DNA of 64,000 bases. It comes from Metabacillus crassostreae (lineage in GTDB: Bacteria > Bacillota > Bacilli > Bacillales > Bacillaceae). The notes beneath the pieces are model-generated. The model saw nothing but the letters and a program-made list of their open reading frames with translations. It was not told where the DNA came from and did not search any database. This document shows, one piece after another, positions 30,088 to 39,700 of the stretch. The position numbers and the translations under genes were made by a program. The stretch is from NCBI RefSeq assembly GCF_016908395.1, contig NZ_JAFBDU010000007.1, positions 169,578 through 233,577 on the forward strand. Reading direction: 5' to 3'. Position 1 is the stretch's first letter; every line of letters starts with the position of its first letter.

Positions 30088-31890
30088 CTATTTAAAATAT
30101 TGTGTTAGTCCATTATAAATACCTTGTGCTGCTCGTTCCTGGTACAGGGAAGAAGCAATTGTTAATTCCTCTGTTCTGTTACTTAAAAATCCTAATTCTA
30201 GTAATACAGCAGGACCTTTGTTTTCGCGGATAACATGAAAATTACCAAATTTTACTCCACGATCTCTAAGTTTCGCTTGTTTAACTAATTCAACATTCAT
30301 TTTTGATGCTAATGGTGCATCCTTTAATGAGTTATAATAATAAGTGGTTGTACCAGAAGCACTTCGATCAGTTGTACTATCAAAATGTAAGCTAATAAAT
30401 GCTTGGGAATTTCTGTAGTGTGATGTGCTTACTCTTGAGTTTAAACTAATATAAGTATCATTTGATCGAGTAAGAAATACATTTGCTCCTGCAGACTTTA
30501 ATTTATCGTAAACAAGTTTTGCAGTGGATAAAGTGATATTTTTTTCTAGCGTACCTCGTGATCCAACGGCACCACTATCTTGCCCACCATGACCTGGGTC
30601 AATGATGATTGTTTTGTTTTTTACATACTGTTCAGATCCAGGTTTAGTAATAGGAGAACTAACTCCTATCGTTTCAATAACCCAACCGGCAACATACGCA
30701 GTCTTGTTATTGCCAACATTAATTTTGTACCATTCTCCAGATTTTCCTATAATGTCATAGGTTTCTCCTAATTTCGCTCTTTTGACGATAGAATGACTTG
30801 TTGAAGCTCCAGAACGGATATTTGTTCCATCAAAAATAATTTTCACCTGTTCTTTTGAAGAAGCTGGTGTTTCCTTAACCGGAGTTGGTGTTGCGGATTT
30901 CGTGACATACCAGCCTGCTACCCAACCAACCTTGTTTGCTCCAAAGCTAATTTTGAACCATTTATTTTTTTCCTCTAAGATGGTAACCTTTGTTCCTTTT
31001 GTGACAGCAGCAATAACTTTGCCACTTAATGATCCATTGTCCCTTACATTCAAGGAAGTAGCTGTTACTGTTCCGTTAGACGTTGTATTTGTTGGTGTCT
31101 GTGGAGTAGTAGTTGTTTCTTTTGGCGTTTCAGCAGGTTTTGATGCACTTACTTTTATGTAATCACTATGAACCCAGCCTTTGATGCTGTTTGTCTCAAC
31201 ATATGCCCAGTCACCTTGTTCCTTTGTGATAACAACTGCTGCATTTTTCTTTAAACTACCAATCTTTGCTCCTTTTGTCGAAGCAGAATTCCTAACATTA
31301 AGGGAGGTAGCAGTAACTGTAGCTGTTTTTTTAACAGAAGGACTAGTACTTGGATTGTTACTAGTAGCTGTCTTATTAATTGTTACATATTGGGAAGAAA
31401 CCCATCCTTGTTTACCAGAATATGAAATTTTAACCCAATCTCCACTCTTCTCTAAGTAATTGGCTGATTTCCCATTATCAAATACCCCGATTACCGAGAA
31501 AGTTGTTCCAGGTCCTGAGCGAAATCTCAAGCCTGTAGCTTTTGATATGACAGTTGAAGACGAACTTTCCGAAACATTTGCTGTTGATGTTGGCTTTTGA
31601 GTGGCAGTTTGTTTTTTCTCGGTTACAAGCCATCCTGCTACCCAGCCTGTCGAATTACTAGATAATTTAATTTTTATCCAATCGTTCTTCTTTTCTACCA
31701 CATCATATGTTTGTCCGGATTTAACTTTGGCAATAACTGAATATGTAAGACCAGCACCACTTCGAACATTTAATAAATCAACCTTTATCGTGACCTGATC
31801 AGTTGTAGCAGATGTTTTCACAGTAATAAACAATGAAGAAGTTAACAGTACTGTTAAACAGATGGATACTGTTAAAAGTTTGCGAATCAA
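30088..31890 (-). CDS. yrvJ: N-acetylmuramoyl-L-alanine amidase with five SH3b repeats
   Basis: An exported 600-residue cell-wall hydrolase. A signal peptide (about residues 1-28) is followed by five bacterial SH3 domains, recognisable by the repeated LNVRSGAG/LRFRSGPG/LNVRNSAS/LNVRDNGS/TNIRSGAS motifs and WVAGW or WVSSQ ends, joined by Thr/Ser/Pro-rich linkers. The C-terminal Amidase_3 domain (about residues 425-600) has IDPGHGGQDSG with the zinc His, the FISLHFDS block with the second zinc His, and the LLELGF motif with the catalytic Glu. The TTG start at 31890 follows AAAGGAGGA. It is longer than the B. subtilis protein, apparently through SH3 repeats. Confidence 0.93.
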   Translation of the reverse strand: MIRKLLTVSICLTVLLTSSLFITVKTSATTDQVTIKVDLLNVRSGAGLTYSVIAKVKSGQTYDVVEKKNDWIKIKLSSNSTGWVAGWLVTEKKQTATQKPTSTANVSESSSSTVISKATGLRFRSGPGTTFSVIGVFDNGKSANYLEKSGDWVKISYSGKQGWVSSQYVTINKTATSNNPSTSPSVKKTATVTATSLNVRNSASTKGAKIGSLKKNAAVVITKEQGDWAYVETNSIKGWVHSDYIKVSASKPAETPKETTTTPQTPTNTTSNGTVTATSLNVRDNGSLSGKVIAAVTKGTKVTILEEKNKWFKISFGANKVGWVAGWYVTKSATPTPVKETPASSKEQVKIIFDGTNIRSGASTSHSIVKRAKLGETYDIIGKSGEWYKINVGNNKTAYVAGWVIETIGVSSPITKPGSEQYVKNKTIIIDPGHGGQDSGAVGSRGTLEKNITLSTAKLVYDKLKSAGANVFLTRSNDTYISLNSRVSTSHYRNSQAFISLHFDSTTDRSASGTTTYYYNSLKDAPLASKMNVELVKQAKLRDRGVKFGNFHVIRENKGPAVLLELGFLSNRTEELTIASSLYQERAAQGIYNGLTQYFK

Positions 31891-32094
31891 TGATATATCC
31901 TCCTTTATAAAAATGCTAATATAACCATTTCTCTACTTATATCGACATTCCTTTTAAAATTTGAAATAAAATCTTCCAATATAGGAAAAGATATTTAAGA
32001 AAATAACTTCATTTAAGCATTTTGTTGATTTGTGAAGAGTTTCTTCGAGGAAATTAAAATGTCTGGAGAAATCATACTAATATATGGAGGAGAA

Positions 32095-32274
32095 ATGAAT
32101 ATGAGAAATAGTGAAAAAGGTAACATCTCTCATTCAACCCGTGATGTGTTTGGAGTAAATCTTCATGATTTTATGATGAAAGAACAAAATGATACTTCAT
32201 ATGAGCTTGCTTCAGAGTTCGGTATATCACTTGGAGATGTTAAGAAATTAAAAAAACATTTAAATCGTTCTTGA
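32095..32274 (+). CDS. yrzK: Small helix-turn-helix protein YrzK
   Basis: A protein of about 59 residues. The C-terminal half, SYELASEFGISLGDVKKLKKHL, reads as a helix-turn-helix like sigma factor region 4. The N-terminal part contains STRDVFGVNLHDFMMKEQ. The symbol comes from its position between yrvJ and hisS in the B. subtilis order. Start codons at 32095 and 32101 share one ATGGAGGAG site and cannot be separated; an upstream GTG/TTG start is not supported. Its TGA stop is inside the -35 box of the hisS promoter. Function unknown. Confidence 0.7.
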   Translation: MNMRNSEKGNISHSTRDVFGVNLHDFMMKEQNDTSYELASEFGISLGDVKKLKKHLNRS

Positions 32275-32300
32275 CAATGTACTGTAAAGATACGTATGAT
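32271..32300 (+). promoter_or_regulatory. Sigma-A promoter of hisS-aspS
   Basis: TTGACA (32271-32276), 18-base spacer, TATGAT (32295-32300). The -35 box contains the yrzK stop codon. Confidence 0.8.
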
Positions 32301-32306
32301 AAGATA

Positions 32307-32608
32307 AAATTCGATAATAACTTTTATGTTGAAATATACATATCTTATGAACCAATGAGGGAGAACAGTAAGTAAGAATACACATGACTAGAGAGGAAAT
32401 GTCTAAGGCTGAAAACATTTCTACATGATGACTTATTGAAAAACACTCCTTAGGTTTCTCTCTGAAAAACATAATGTTTAGTAGGAGCTGAACGTTACAG
32501 GCGTTAACTGTTTGAGTGGAGATAGATAAAACTATTTCAACTAGGGTGGAACCACGGGTATAACTCTCGTCCCTACATTATTGTAGAGACGGGAGTTTTT
32601 TTGTTGTT
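32307..32608 (+). ncRNA. T-box leader of hisS-aspS
   Basis: A tRNA-sensing antitermination leader. The T-box sequence AGGGTGGAACCACGGG is at 32543-32558. The terminator stem is AACTCTCGTCCCTAC (32562-32576) with GTAGAGACGGGAGTT and a run of seven Ts. Stem I includes the distal helix GAAATGT/ACATTTC and a likely proximal helix CAGTAAG with CTTATTG. The sequence CATGATGAC (32424-32432) on the 3' side of the presumed specifier loop contains CAU (His), GAU and GAC (Asp) triplets, so His or Asp specificity both fit. Which one is read is not resolved. Confidence 0.9.
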
Positions 32609-32689
32609 TTGAACCATTTTAAGAAAAACAACCAGAGCTCGGGTAACTACCCAGATCATATAGCATTTGTGTATTGGAGGAGAAAAGTA

Positions 32690-33961
32690 ATGTCATTCCA
32701 GATTCCTAGAGGTACTCAGGATATTTTACCTGGAGAAGTTGAAAAGTGGCAGTATATTGAAAATACTGCTCGTGATTTATGTAGTAGGTATCAGTATAAG
32801 GAAATTCGCACACCAATATTTGAACATACAGAATTATTTTCACGAGGTGTTGGTGAGAGTACTGATATTGTTCAAAAGGAAATGTATACCTTCCAAGATC
32901 GAAAGGGAAGAAGCATTACACTAAGACCAGAAGGAACGGCATCAACTGTACGTTCGTTTGTTGAAAAGAAACTTTATGCAAATCCGTCACAGCCAACAAA
33001 GCTTTATTATATTGGACCTATGTTTCGTTATGAACGCCCACAAACAGGTCGTTTTCGCCAATTTGTTCAGTTTGGTATTGAAGCACTTGGTAGTAATGAC
33101 CCGGCAATTGATGCAGAAGTTATTTCTCTTGCAATGAATTTATATGGAACACTAGGTCTTAAAAGCTTAAAGCTAGTGATCAATAGTTTGGGTGATACTG
33201 CAAGCCGTACAGCTCATCGTGAAGCATTAATTGCACATTTTGAACCTCGAATTAATGAATTTTGTTCAGATTGTCAAAATCGATTGCAACAAAATCCATT
33301 GCGTATTTTAGATTGTAAAATAGATCGCGATCATGAGTTAATGAGCTCAGCTCCTTCTATTCTTGAATTTTTAAATGAAGAATCCAAGACTTATTTTGAA
33401 AAAGTCCAACAATACTTAACGGCAAATGGAATTTCATTTGAAGTTGATCAGAATCTTGTTCGTGGGCTTGATTATTATAATCATACAGCGTTTGAAATTA
33501 TGAGTGATGCAAAAGGGTTTGGGGCAATTACTACTCTTTGTGGAGGTGGTCGCTATAATGGACTTTCTCAAGAGATTGGCGGTCCAGAGACACCAGGCAT
33601 TGGGTTTGCACTTAGTATTGAGCGTCTATTATCAGCACTAGAAGCTGAAGGTGTAGAGTTACCCATTTCATCAGCAATAGACTGCTATATTGTGACAATG
33701 GGAGATCAAGCAAAAGATCGTGCTGTTTCATTGCTTTATGACATGAGAAATGCAGGCTTTAAAGCGGAAAAAGATTATGAAGATAAAAAGATGAAAGCTC
33801 AATTTAAAGCAGCAGATCGTCATAATGCCAAATTTGTTGCCGTTTTGGGTGATGATGAGCTAGAAAAGAATGTGATTGCAGTGAAAAATATGGATACAGG
33901 TGAGCAAGAAGAGATTGGAATAGATCAATTAATTTCATATTTAAAACAAAATTCTAAGTAA
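32690..33961 (+). CDS. hisS: Histidyl-tRNA synthetase
   Basis: A class II aminoacyl-tRNA synthetase of 423 residues. Motif 1 lies around [13 protein letters not shown], motif 2 contains [15 protein letters not shown], the histidine-specific loop is [14 protein letters not shown], and motif 3 is [14 protein letters not shown]. The anticodon-binding domain follows. The ATG at 32690 follows TTGGAGGAG and gives [16 protein letters not shown], the family start. It is controlled by the upstream T-box and co-transcribed with aspS 22 bases downstream. Confidence 0.97.
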   Translation: MSFQIPRGTQDILPGEVEKWQYIENTARDLCSRYQYKEIRTPIFEHTELFSRGVGESTDIVQKEMYTFQDRKGRSITLRPEGTASTVRSFVEKKLYANPSQPTKLYYIGPMFRYERPQTGRFRQFVQFGIEALGSNDPAIDAEVISLAMNLYGTLGLKSLKLVINSLGDTASRTAHREALIAHFEPRINEFCSDCQNRLQQNPLRILDCKIDRDHELMSSAPSILEFLNEESKTYFEKVQQYLTANGISFEVDQNLVRGLDYYNHTAFEIMSDAKGFGAITTLCGGGRYNGLSQEIGGPETPGIGFALSIERLLSALEAEGVELPISSAIDCYIVTMGDQAKDRAVSLLYDMRNAGFKAEKDYEDKKMKAQFKAADRHNAKFVAVLGDDELEKNVIAVKNMDTGEQEEIGIDQLISYLKQNSK

Positions 33962-33983
33962 AGTATTGAAAGGTGAGGGTTAC

Positions 33984-35750
33984 ATGTTTGGCCGTACATA
34001 TTATTGTGGAGAAGTACCTGAAACTTCTATTGGAGAAAAAGTTATTTTAAAAGGCTGGGTTCAGAAACGTCGCGACCTTGGAGGAGTTATTTTTATTGAT
34101 CTTCGTGATCGTACTGGAGTTGTTCAAGTTGTTTTTAACCCCGAAATCTCTGAAGAAGCATTACAAATAGCTGAAAAAGTTCGAAGTGAGTACGTATTAG
34201 ATATAACTGGGGAGGTTGTTCTTCGAAGTGAAGAAACAATTAATCCGAATGTACCTACAGGTAAAATTGAAGTGATTGTTGAAAGTGTAACAATCGTAAA
34301 TGCTGCAAAAAATCCTCCTTTCTTGATTGAAGATAAGTCAGAGGAAGTTTCAGAGGATGTTCGTTTAAAATATCGTTATTTAGATTTAAGAAGACCAGCA
34401 TTATTTAATACAATCCAGATGCGTCATAATGTTACAAAATCAATGCGTAATTTCTTGGATGAAAAAGGATTTTTAGATATTGAAACACCTATTTTAACGA
34501 AAAGTACTCCTGAGGGTGCTCGTGATTATTTAGTGCCAAGTCGTGTTCATGATGGTGAATTTTATGCATTGCCACAATCGCCACAAATTTTTAAGCAATT
34601 ATTAATGGTTTCAGGTTTTGATAAATATTATCAAATTGCTCGTTGTTTCCGTGATGAAGATTTAAGAGCAGATCGTCAACCTGAATTTACGCAAATAGAC
34701 ATTGAAGCATCTTTTATGAGTCAAGATGATATTATGGCTATGACAGAAAAAATGATGGCACGAATTATGAAAGAAACGAAAAATATTGATATTGAGTTAC
34801 CACTACAAAGAATGTCTTATGATGAAGCAATAAATCGATTTGGTTCAGATAAGCCTGATACTCGTTTTGGTTTAGAGCTTGTTGATGTTGCTGACGTTGT
34901 TAAAGACAGTGGCTTGAAAGTATTTAACACAGTAGTAGCCAATGGTGGACAAGTAAAGTCTATCAATGTAAAAGGTGCTGCTGATAAATATTCAAGAAAA
35001 GACATGGATGCTTTAGCTGAATTTGTTGCACCATATGGAGCGAAAGGTTTAGCTTGGCTAAAAGTTGAAGAAGATGGATTGAAAGGTCCAATTATCAAAT
35101 TCTTTACTGAAGAAGAACAAAAAGGACTTTTACAAGTGATGGACGCAACTGTTGGGGATTTATTAGTATTTGTTGCTGATAAAAAGTCAGTTGTTGCTGA
35201 CGCTCTAGGTGCTCTTCGTATGAAGCTAGGAAAAGATTTAAAGCTTATTGATGAAAGTAAATTCAATTTCTTATGGGTAATTGATTGGCCATTACTTGAA
35301 TATGATGAAGCAACAAAACGTTATTATGCTGCACATCATCCATTTACAATGCCAGCTAGAGAAGATATCGGATTATTTGAAACAGATCCTGGAAAAATGA
35401 AAGCACAAGCATATGACATTGTTCTTAACGGTTATGAGTTAGGTGGAGGATCAATTCGTATATTCGAAAAAGATATTCAAGAAAAGATGTTTAAGCTACT
35501 TGGTTTCTCTGAAGAAGAAGCAAAAGAGCAATTCGGTTTCTTGCTTGAAGCATTTGAATATGGAACACCACCACATGGAGGTATTGCTTTAGGTTTAGAC
35601 AGACTTGTCATGCTATTAGCAGGTCGAACAAACTTAAGAGATACTATCGCGTTCCCTAAAACAGCTAGTGCAAGTGACTTACTAACAAATGCACCAAGTG
35701 CTGTAAGTGAAGCACAATTAGAAGAGTTAAATATAGAGCTTCGTGATTAA
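33984..35750 (+). CDS. aspS: Aspartyl-tRNA synthetase
   Basis: A class II synthetase of the bacterial type. It has an N-terminal OB anticodon-binding domain ([22 protein letters not shown]), motif 2 in [18 protein letters not shown], the bacterial GAD insertion domain (about residues 280-420), and motif 3 in [17 protein letters not shown] at 33984 gives 588 residues, with AAAGGTGAGGG as ribosome binding site. The longer frame starting at 33966 would begin inside that site. It shares the hisS T-box. Confidence 0.97.
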   Translation: MFGRTYYCGEVPETSIGEKVILKGWVQKRRDLGGVIFIDLRDRTGVVQVVFNPEISEEALQIAEKVRSEYVLDITGEVVLRSEETINPNVPTGKIEVIVESVTIVNAAKNPPFLIEDKSEEVSEDVRLKYRYLDLRRPALFNTIQMRHNVTKSMRNFLDEKGFLDIETPILTKSTPEGARDYLVPSRVHDGEFYALPQSPQIFKQLLMVSGFDKYYQIARCFRDEDLRADRQPEFTQIDIEASFMSQDDIMAMTEKMMARIMKETKNIDIELPLQRMSYDEAINRFGSDKPDTRFGLELVDVADVVKDSGLKVFNTVVANGGQVKSINVKGAADKYSRKDMDALAEFVAPYGAKGLAWLKVEEDGLKGPIIKFFTEEEQKGLLQVMDATVGDLLVFVADKKSVVADALGALRMKLGKDLKLIDESKFNFLWVIDWPLLEYDEATKRYYAAHHPFTMPAREDIGLFETDPGKMKAQAYDIVLNGYELGGGSIRIFEKDIQEKMFKLLGFSEEEAKEQFGFLLEAFEYGTPPHGGIALGLDRLVMLLAGRTNLRDTIAFPKTASASDLLTNAPSAVSEAQLEELNIELRD

Positions 35751-35776
35751 TTTATGTCACTAGAGCTTCCAATAAT

Positions 35777-35805
35777 CTTGATCTGTATTTTGTAATTTGC
35801 TATTA
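35777..35805 (+). promoter_or_regulatory. Promoter of 6S RNA
   Basis: TTGATC (35777-35782), 17-base spacer, TATTAT (35800-35805). It would start transcription roughly 15-20 bases before the mature 6S RNA, consistent with 5' processing. Confidence 0.6.
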
Positions 35806-35828
35806 TTTGATTAAGAAATAAAATAAAA

Positions 35829-36018
35829 ATAGTCCTGATGTGTTCGTTGTATACCTAGTTTTGACCTAACATTATAAATTCGGGAGCTTCTTGTTTCTAC
35901 ATGTAGTAAATGCCTTTTATTCACAAGTGAGGACTTACAATCATTTAGAATAGAGCACCCACCTGCTAAGGGCGGGATCAAAACTAAGGAATCGGCAACG
36001 GCACAATCGGGACTAATA
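35829..36018 (+). ncRNA. ssrS: 6S RNA (6S-1/bsrA type)
   Basis: About 190 bases that mimic an open promoter and sequester sigma-A RNA polymerase in stationary phase. The ends pair as AGTCCTGAT near 35831 and ATCGGGACT near 36007. I recognise the Bacillus 6S-1 segments CCTAGTTTTGACC, TTCGGGAGCTTCTTG, AGCACCCACCTGCTAAGG, GCGGGATCAAAACTAAGGAA and GGCAACGGCACAATCGGGAC. Its place between aspS and tcdA is that of bsrA in B. subtilis. Confidence 0.9.
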
Positions 36019-36036
36019 CATAGAATGAAATTATAG

Positions 36037-36078
36037 AGTCTAATATTCCAGAATGCAGTGGAAGATGGGCTTTTTTAT
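36037..36078 (+). terminator. Terminator after 6S RNA
   Basis: AGTCTAATATTCCA pairs with TGGAAGATGGGCT (G-U pairs included) around an 8-base loop, followed by TTTTTT. Confidence 0.65.
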
Positions 36079-36235
36079 TTTGTTTATAATATTTTAATAC
36101 GCAACATCATTTAATATCTGATCTATAAAATACTTGCATTTCCGTCTGTGTATGATATATTCGTTTTCAGGTAAAAATACTGTCATTATATAGATCGACT
36201 ATAAATGAAAAATGGAATAATTGGAGTTGAATTAA

Positions 36236-37006
36236 TTGTTACATCAATTTTCTCGTAACGAATTAGCTATAGGTACAGAAGGGTTAAATATACTTAAAAA
36301 TAGTACAGTTGCAGTCCTTGGTATTGGAGGAGTTGGTTCTTTTTCTGCTGAGGCACTAGCTAGATCAGGTGTTGGTAAACTCGTTCTAGTTGATAAAGAT
36401 GATGTTGATATTACAAATGTTAACCGACAAATTCACGCACTAGTTTCAACTGTGGGACAACCTAAAGTAGATTTAATGGAAGCTAGGGTCAAAGATATTA
36501 ATCCTGATTGTGAAGTAATATCGCTTAAAATGTTTTATACAGAAGAAACATATGAGCAATTTTTTGATCACAATATTGATTATGTTGTGGACGCATCTGA
36601 TACAATTTCATATAAAATCCATTTGATGAAGGAATGCTTAAAACGAAATATTCCTATAATTTCAAGTATGGGTGCAGCAAATAAAATGGATCCAACAAGA
36701 TTTCAGGTTGCTGATATTTCCAAAACACACACAGATCCAATTGCAAAGGTTATTCGTACACGTTTAAGAAAAGAAGGAATTCATAAAGGAATTAAAGTTG
36801 TATTTTCTGATGAAAGTCCTATTGTCATACGTGAGGAAGTGCGAAAAGAGGTTGGGAATGATGCGGCACAAATCCGGAAAGCGAAAATGCCACCATCATC
36901 AAATGCATTTGTACCTTCAGTAGCAGGTTTAATTATGGGAGGATATGTTATTACAGATCTTCTAAAGGATATAAAAATAACACGAGTTAAAGATGAAAAG
37001 AAATAA
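36236..37006 (+). CDS. tcdA: tRNA threonylcarbamoyladenosine dehydratase TcdA
   Basis: An E1-like enzyme that cyclises t6A37 of ANN-decoding tRNAs to ct6A. The Rossmann motif is VAVLGIGGVGS, followed by LVLVDKDDVDITNVNRQIHA, DASDTISYK and ISSMGAANKMDPTRFQ, all typical of the YgdL/TcdA group. It has 256 residues and starts with TTG at 36236 (TTGGAG site about 10 bases upstream). A plausible promoter is TTGCAT (36134), 16 bases, TATATT (36156). It is B. subtilis YrvM by sequence and position. Confidence 0.92.
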   Translation: MLHQFSRNELAIGTEGLNILKNSTVAVLGIGGVGSFSAEALARSGVGKLVLVDKDDVDITNVNRQIHALVSTVGQPKVDLMEARVKDINPDCEVISLKMFYTEETYEQFFDHNIDYVVDASDTISYKIHLMKECLKRNIPIISSMGAANKMDPTRFQVADISKTHTDPIAKVIRTRLRKEGIHKGIKVVFSDESPIVIREEVRKEVGNDAAQIRKAKMPPSSNAFVPSVAGLIMGGYVITDLLKDIKITRVKDEKK

Positions 37007-37037
37007 TAAAGGAGGCTGACATGTTTCAGCCTCTTTA
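37007..37037. terminator. Bidirectional terminator, tcdA and RsfA-type gene
   Basis: TAAAGGAGGCTGA-CATGTT-TCAGCCTCTTTA: a stem with one bulged G between convergent genes. Confidence 0.75.
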
Positions 37038-37040
37038 CAG

Positions 37041-37625
37041 TTAGTTATAATATTTTTTAGGGAATGTATCATCACTCATTTTTTGTGCTTGATTAATCAT
37101 TGACATTAGTAGCTTATAGTCATGTTCAATATGCTGTTTTTTCTGTAATAGCTGTGCATACTTAGCTTCAAGTTCAGAATGTTTTTTCCTAAGTTGTTCA
37201 TTCTCTTTTTTTAGTTGTTCTTGTTCATCCTTTGTATTATGATCATTCTTTGTTTGTTCATGACTTTTTAAAAAATTTATACAATCACTTAATGTAATAT
37301 CATTAAAAGTATCCTGGTCAGAATTTGATGTTAGAGCATCATTCGATAATGCTAAACTGTGACTTACTTTCTGTTGTGTGAGTTTATTGTCTTTTTCTTG
37401 ATGAATGCTTTTTCTTAGCGTTTTGGCATGTTCTACTTCTTTTTTATAATGCTTCCTTACTTCTGCATTCCACCGGTAGCCACAAGCTGCTGAAGTTCTA
37501 TTTAACTGATCACCCACTTCGTCAAATGCAGCCACCTGAGTGCTTCCTTTTTGAATATGTTGTAATACAGACTGAGCTAATAGCAGATCATCTTCACTGG
37601 ACCAAGCATCTTGTCTAACCTTCAT
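37041..37625 (-). CDS. RsfA-family (Myb-like) transcriptional regulator
   Basis: A 194-residue protein. The N-terminal 60 residues form a Myb/SANT-like DNA-binding domain ([19 protein letters not shown] and [19 protein letters not shown]). A low-complexity linker follows, then a heptad-rich coiled coil (about residues 130-175, [28 protein letters not shown] read in part). This is the layout of RsfA, a prespore regulator under sigma-F, and of its mother-cell paralogue GerR (YlbO). Which paralogue this is cannot be decided; a sporulation role is inferred. ATG at 37625 with AAGGAGGG upstream. Confidence 0.85.
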   Translation of the reverse strand: MKVRQDAWSSEDDLLLAQSVLQHIQKGSTQVAAFDEVGDQLNRTSAACGYRWNAEVRKHYKKEVEHAKTLRKSIHQEKDNKLTQQKVSHSLALSNDALTSNSDQDTFNDITLSDCINFLKSHEQTKNDHNTKDEQEQLKKENEQLRKKHSELEAKYAQLLQKKQHIEHDYKLLMSMINQAQKMSDDTFPKKYYN

Positions 37626-37793
37626 GATACCCTCCTTTACGTTGTTAAGTATTTTCCTTTAGCGTTTCCTGATAAAATCATATTATTACGATGTGTAAAT
37701 AGGAAAGCAATATTAGTTGTGATTGAACTGGTTAAGACCGCTCAATTTTTAACATTACTTATTTTATTACGTCTTTTATCAAATCTCTATGAT

Positions 37794-37821
37794 TTGAAAG
37801 ATTGATCCTACCCTATATAAT
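37794..37821 (+). promoter_or_regulatory. Sigma-A promoter of rarA
   Basis: TTGAAA (37794-37799), 16-base spacer, TATAAT (37816-37821). The rest of the gap from 37626 to 37935 shows no gene. Confidence 0.7.
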
Positions 37822-37935
37822 CAAATAAGAAGGTTTTTTAAACAGTGCTATTTTGCGGTGAAAGATGTATTTATTGTAAAATATATTTCCATTTTTTATG
37901 AAAAAGATGCTATAGAATTGATTGGAGTGTTAACT

Positions 37936-39225
37936 ATGAATGGGGAGCCACTTGCTTATCGTATGAGACCAACAACAATAGATGAAATTGTTGGTCAGAA
38001 AGATATAATTGGACCAAATACAAGTTTATATAAGATGATTAAAAATGGTTTTGTTCCATCTATGCTTTTATATGGTGAACCAGGTATCGGAAAAACGTCA
38101 ATTGCATTTGCTATTGCTGGTACAACCAGTATTCCTTTTATAGCATTAAATGCAACAACGGCTGGAAAAAAGGATGTTGAAGCTGTTGTTGATGAAACTC
38201 GTCTTACAGGAAAGGTTATTTTATTTTTAGATGAAATTCACCGATTTAATAAAGCACAACAAGATTATTTATTACCACATGTTGAACGCGGAGATATCAT
38301 ATTAATTGGTGCAACAACTGAAAATCCATTTCATGACGTAAACCCGGCGATTCGAAGCAGATGTGGACAAATAAAGCAGCTCACTCGATTAACGACTGAT
38401 AATATAAAAGAATTACTTAACAAGGCTTTACAAGATGAGCAAAAAGGTCTAGGTAAGTTATCAATTAAAATTACTGATGAACAAATAGATAAAATTTCCT
38501 TTGGATCTAACGGTGACGCAAGGAAATCTCTAACATTGTTAGAATCAATCGTATATGCTTCACCGAGGGAGAGTTCCACTTATTTAATCGATGATGAAAT
38601 TATCCAAGATATGATTGGTCGAGTGGGTGTATATGGTGATAAAAAGGGGTCTAATTTTTATAATTTGTTATCAAGTCTTCAGAAAAGTATTCGAGGAAGT
38701 GATGTAGATGCAGCACTTTATTATTTAGCTCACTTACTTGAAACCGGAGATTTAGTTGCAGTAAACCGAAGATTACTTGTTATCGCTTATGAAGATATCG
38801 GATTAGCTGATACTTCAATAGGTAATAATGTGTTGGCGGCTGTTACCTCAAGTGAAAGGTTAGGGCTCCCAGAGGCGAGAATACCTTTATCGGTAGCAGT
38901 GGTTGAAATGTGTTTATCATCTAAATCAAATTCAGCGTACAAGGCATTAGACATGGCCATAAATGATGTTCGAAATGGTAATGTTGGAGATATACCTAAG
39001 CACTTGAGAGATGGTCATTATGCAGGCGCAAAGGATTTGGGGCATGTTGGCTACAAATATCCTCATGATTTTCCGATTGGAACTTTTGGTGGATGGGTTC
39101 AACAGGATTATCTGCCAACTAAACTTTTAGGAACCAAATATTATCGACCAATAGAAGCTGGTGAAGAAAAACGTCTTGCTGGGATTTATAAGAAGCTGGA
39201 ACAATTTAAGAAAGAAAACAAATAA
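37936..39225 (+). CDS. rarA: Replication-associated recombination protein RarA (MgsA/WRNIP1 family)
   Basis: AAA+ ATPase that acts at stalled replication forks. The N-terminus PLAYRMRPTTIDEIVGQ, Walker A GEPGIGKTS, Walker B LFLDEIHRF and sensor 1 IGATTENPFHDVNPAIRSR are clear. The C-terminal tetramerisation part carries QKSIRGSDVDAALYYLA, RRLLVIAYEDIGLA and LPEARIPL. The ATG at 37936 (TTGGAG eight bases upstream) gives 429 residues; an upstream in-frame start at 37858 lacks a ribosome binding site. It is B. subtilis YrvN by position. Confidence 0.94.
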   Translation: MNGEPLAYRMRPTTIDEIVGQKDIIGPNTSLYKMIKNGFVPSMLLYGEPGIGKTSIAFAIAGTTSIPFIALNATTAGKKDVEAVVDETRLTGKVILFLDEIHRFNKAQQDYLLPHVERGDIILIGATTENPFHDVNPAIRSRCGQIKQLTRLTTDNIKELLNKALQDEQKGLGKLSIKITDEQIDKISFGSNGDARKSLTLLESIVYASPRESSTYLIDDEIIQDMIGRVGVYGDKKGSNFYNLLSSLQKSIRGSDVDAALYYLAHLLETGDLVAVNRRLLVIAYEDIGLADTSIGNNVLAAVTSSERLGLPEARIPLSVAVVEMCLSSKSNSAYKALDMAINDVRNGNVGDIPKHLRDGHYAGAKDLGHVGYKYPHDFPIGTFGGWVQQDYLPTKLLGTKYYRPIEAGEEKRLAGIYKKLEQFKKENK

Positions 39226-39286
39226 GGTACAGCAGTTGAATGTCCAAGTTGAATAGTCGGTTTTAGTGCTAACCATAAGGATAATA

Positions 39287-39295
39287 TGCTATAAT
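39287..39295 (+). promoter_or_regulatory. Extended -10 promoter-like site
   Basis: TGCTATAAT is an extended -10 element (TGnTATAAT) without a good -35. It lies upstream of the tandem repeats and may drive transcription through them into the YczE-type gene. Confidence 0.4.
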
Positions 39296-39361
39296 GGCAA
39301 GTGTTCAAAGAAGATACTATTATCAATTAGTTTTTCTTTATAAATTCAGCATAACTAAAAT

Positions 39362-39682
39362 AAGGTTAAAGAACAACCTTCTAGCCGTCTTGCCTTATGC
39401 CTGTCGGGTCTAAACAAGGCGCTTTCGCTTTTCGTTGTCTAGCTACAGGCGCCATCGGCTCGAGGTCATAAGTCAATTAGGAATAGAAGGTAAAAAGCAC
39501 CTTCTTTTCCTAATCGCCTTATGCTTGTCGCCGATAGGCAGGCGCCTTTCGCTTTTCATTGTCTAGCTGCAGCGCCTAGCCCCTCGGGGTCATAAGCCAC
39601 TCAGGAATTGAAGACAAAGAACGTCTTCTATTCCCGAGCGTCTTATGCCTGTCGGGTCTAATCAAGGCGCTTTCGCTTTTCT
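39362..39682 (+). repeat. 2.6 tandem copies of a 124-bp structured repeat
   Basis: The motif CTTATGC recurs at 39394, 39518 and 39642, exactly 124 bases apart. GTCATAAG recurs at 39465 and 39589. Each unit also has a hairpin: AAGGTT-AAAGAAC-AACCTT (39362), GAAGGT-AAAAAGC-ACCTTC (39486) and GAAGAC-AAAGAAC-GTCTTC (39610), also 124 apart. The stems differ but remain paired. The core TGTCTAGCT..CAG.GCC resembles a dispersed repeat common in Bacillaceae genomes (recalled, not searched). No reading frame. It ends just before the ribosome binding site of the next gene. Confidence 0.85.
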
Positions 39683-39700
39683 TGGTATGGGAGGGTATTT

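Noticed and set aside
34817..35266. 149-codon antisense frame inside aspS
   Set aside because: It is Ser- and Pro-rich in the manner of a shadow of the aspS codon pattern, with no independent start signals.
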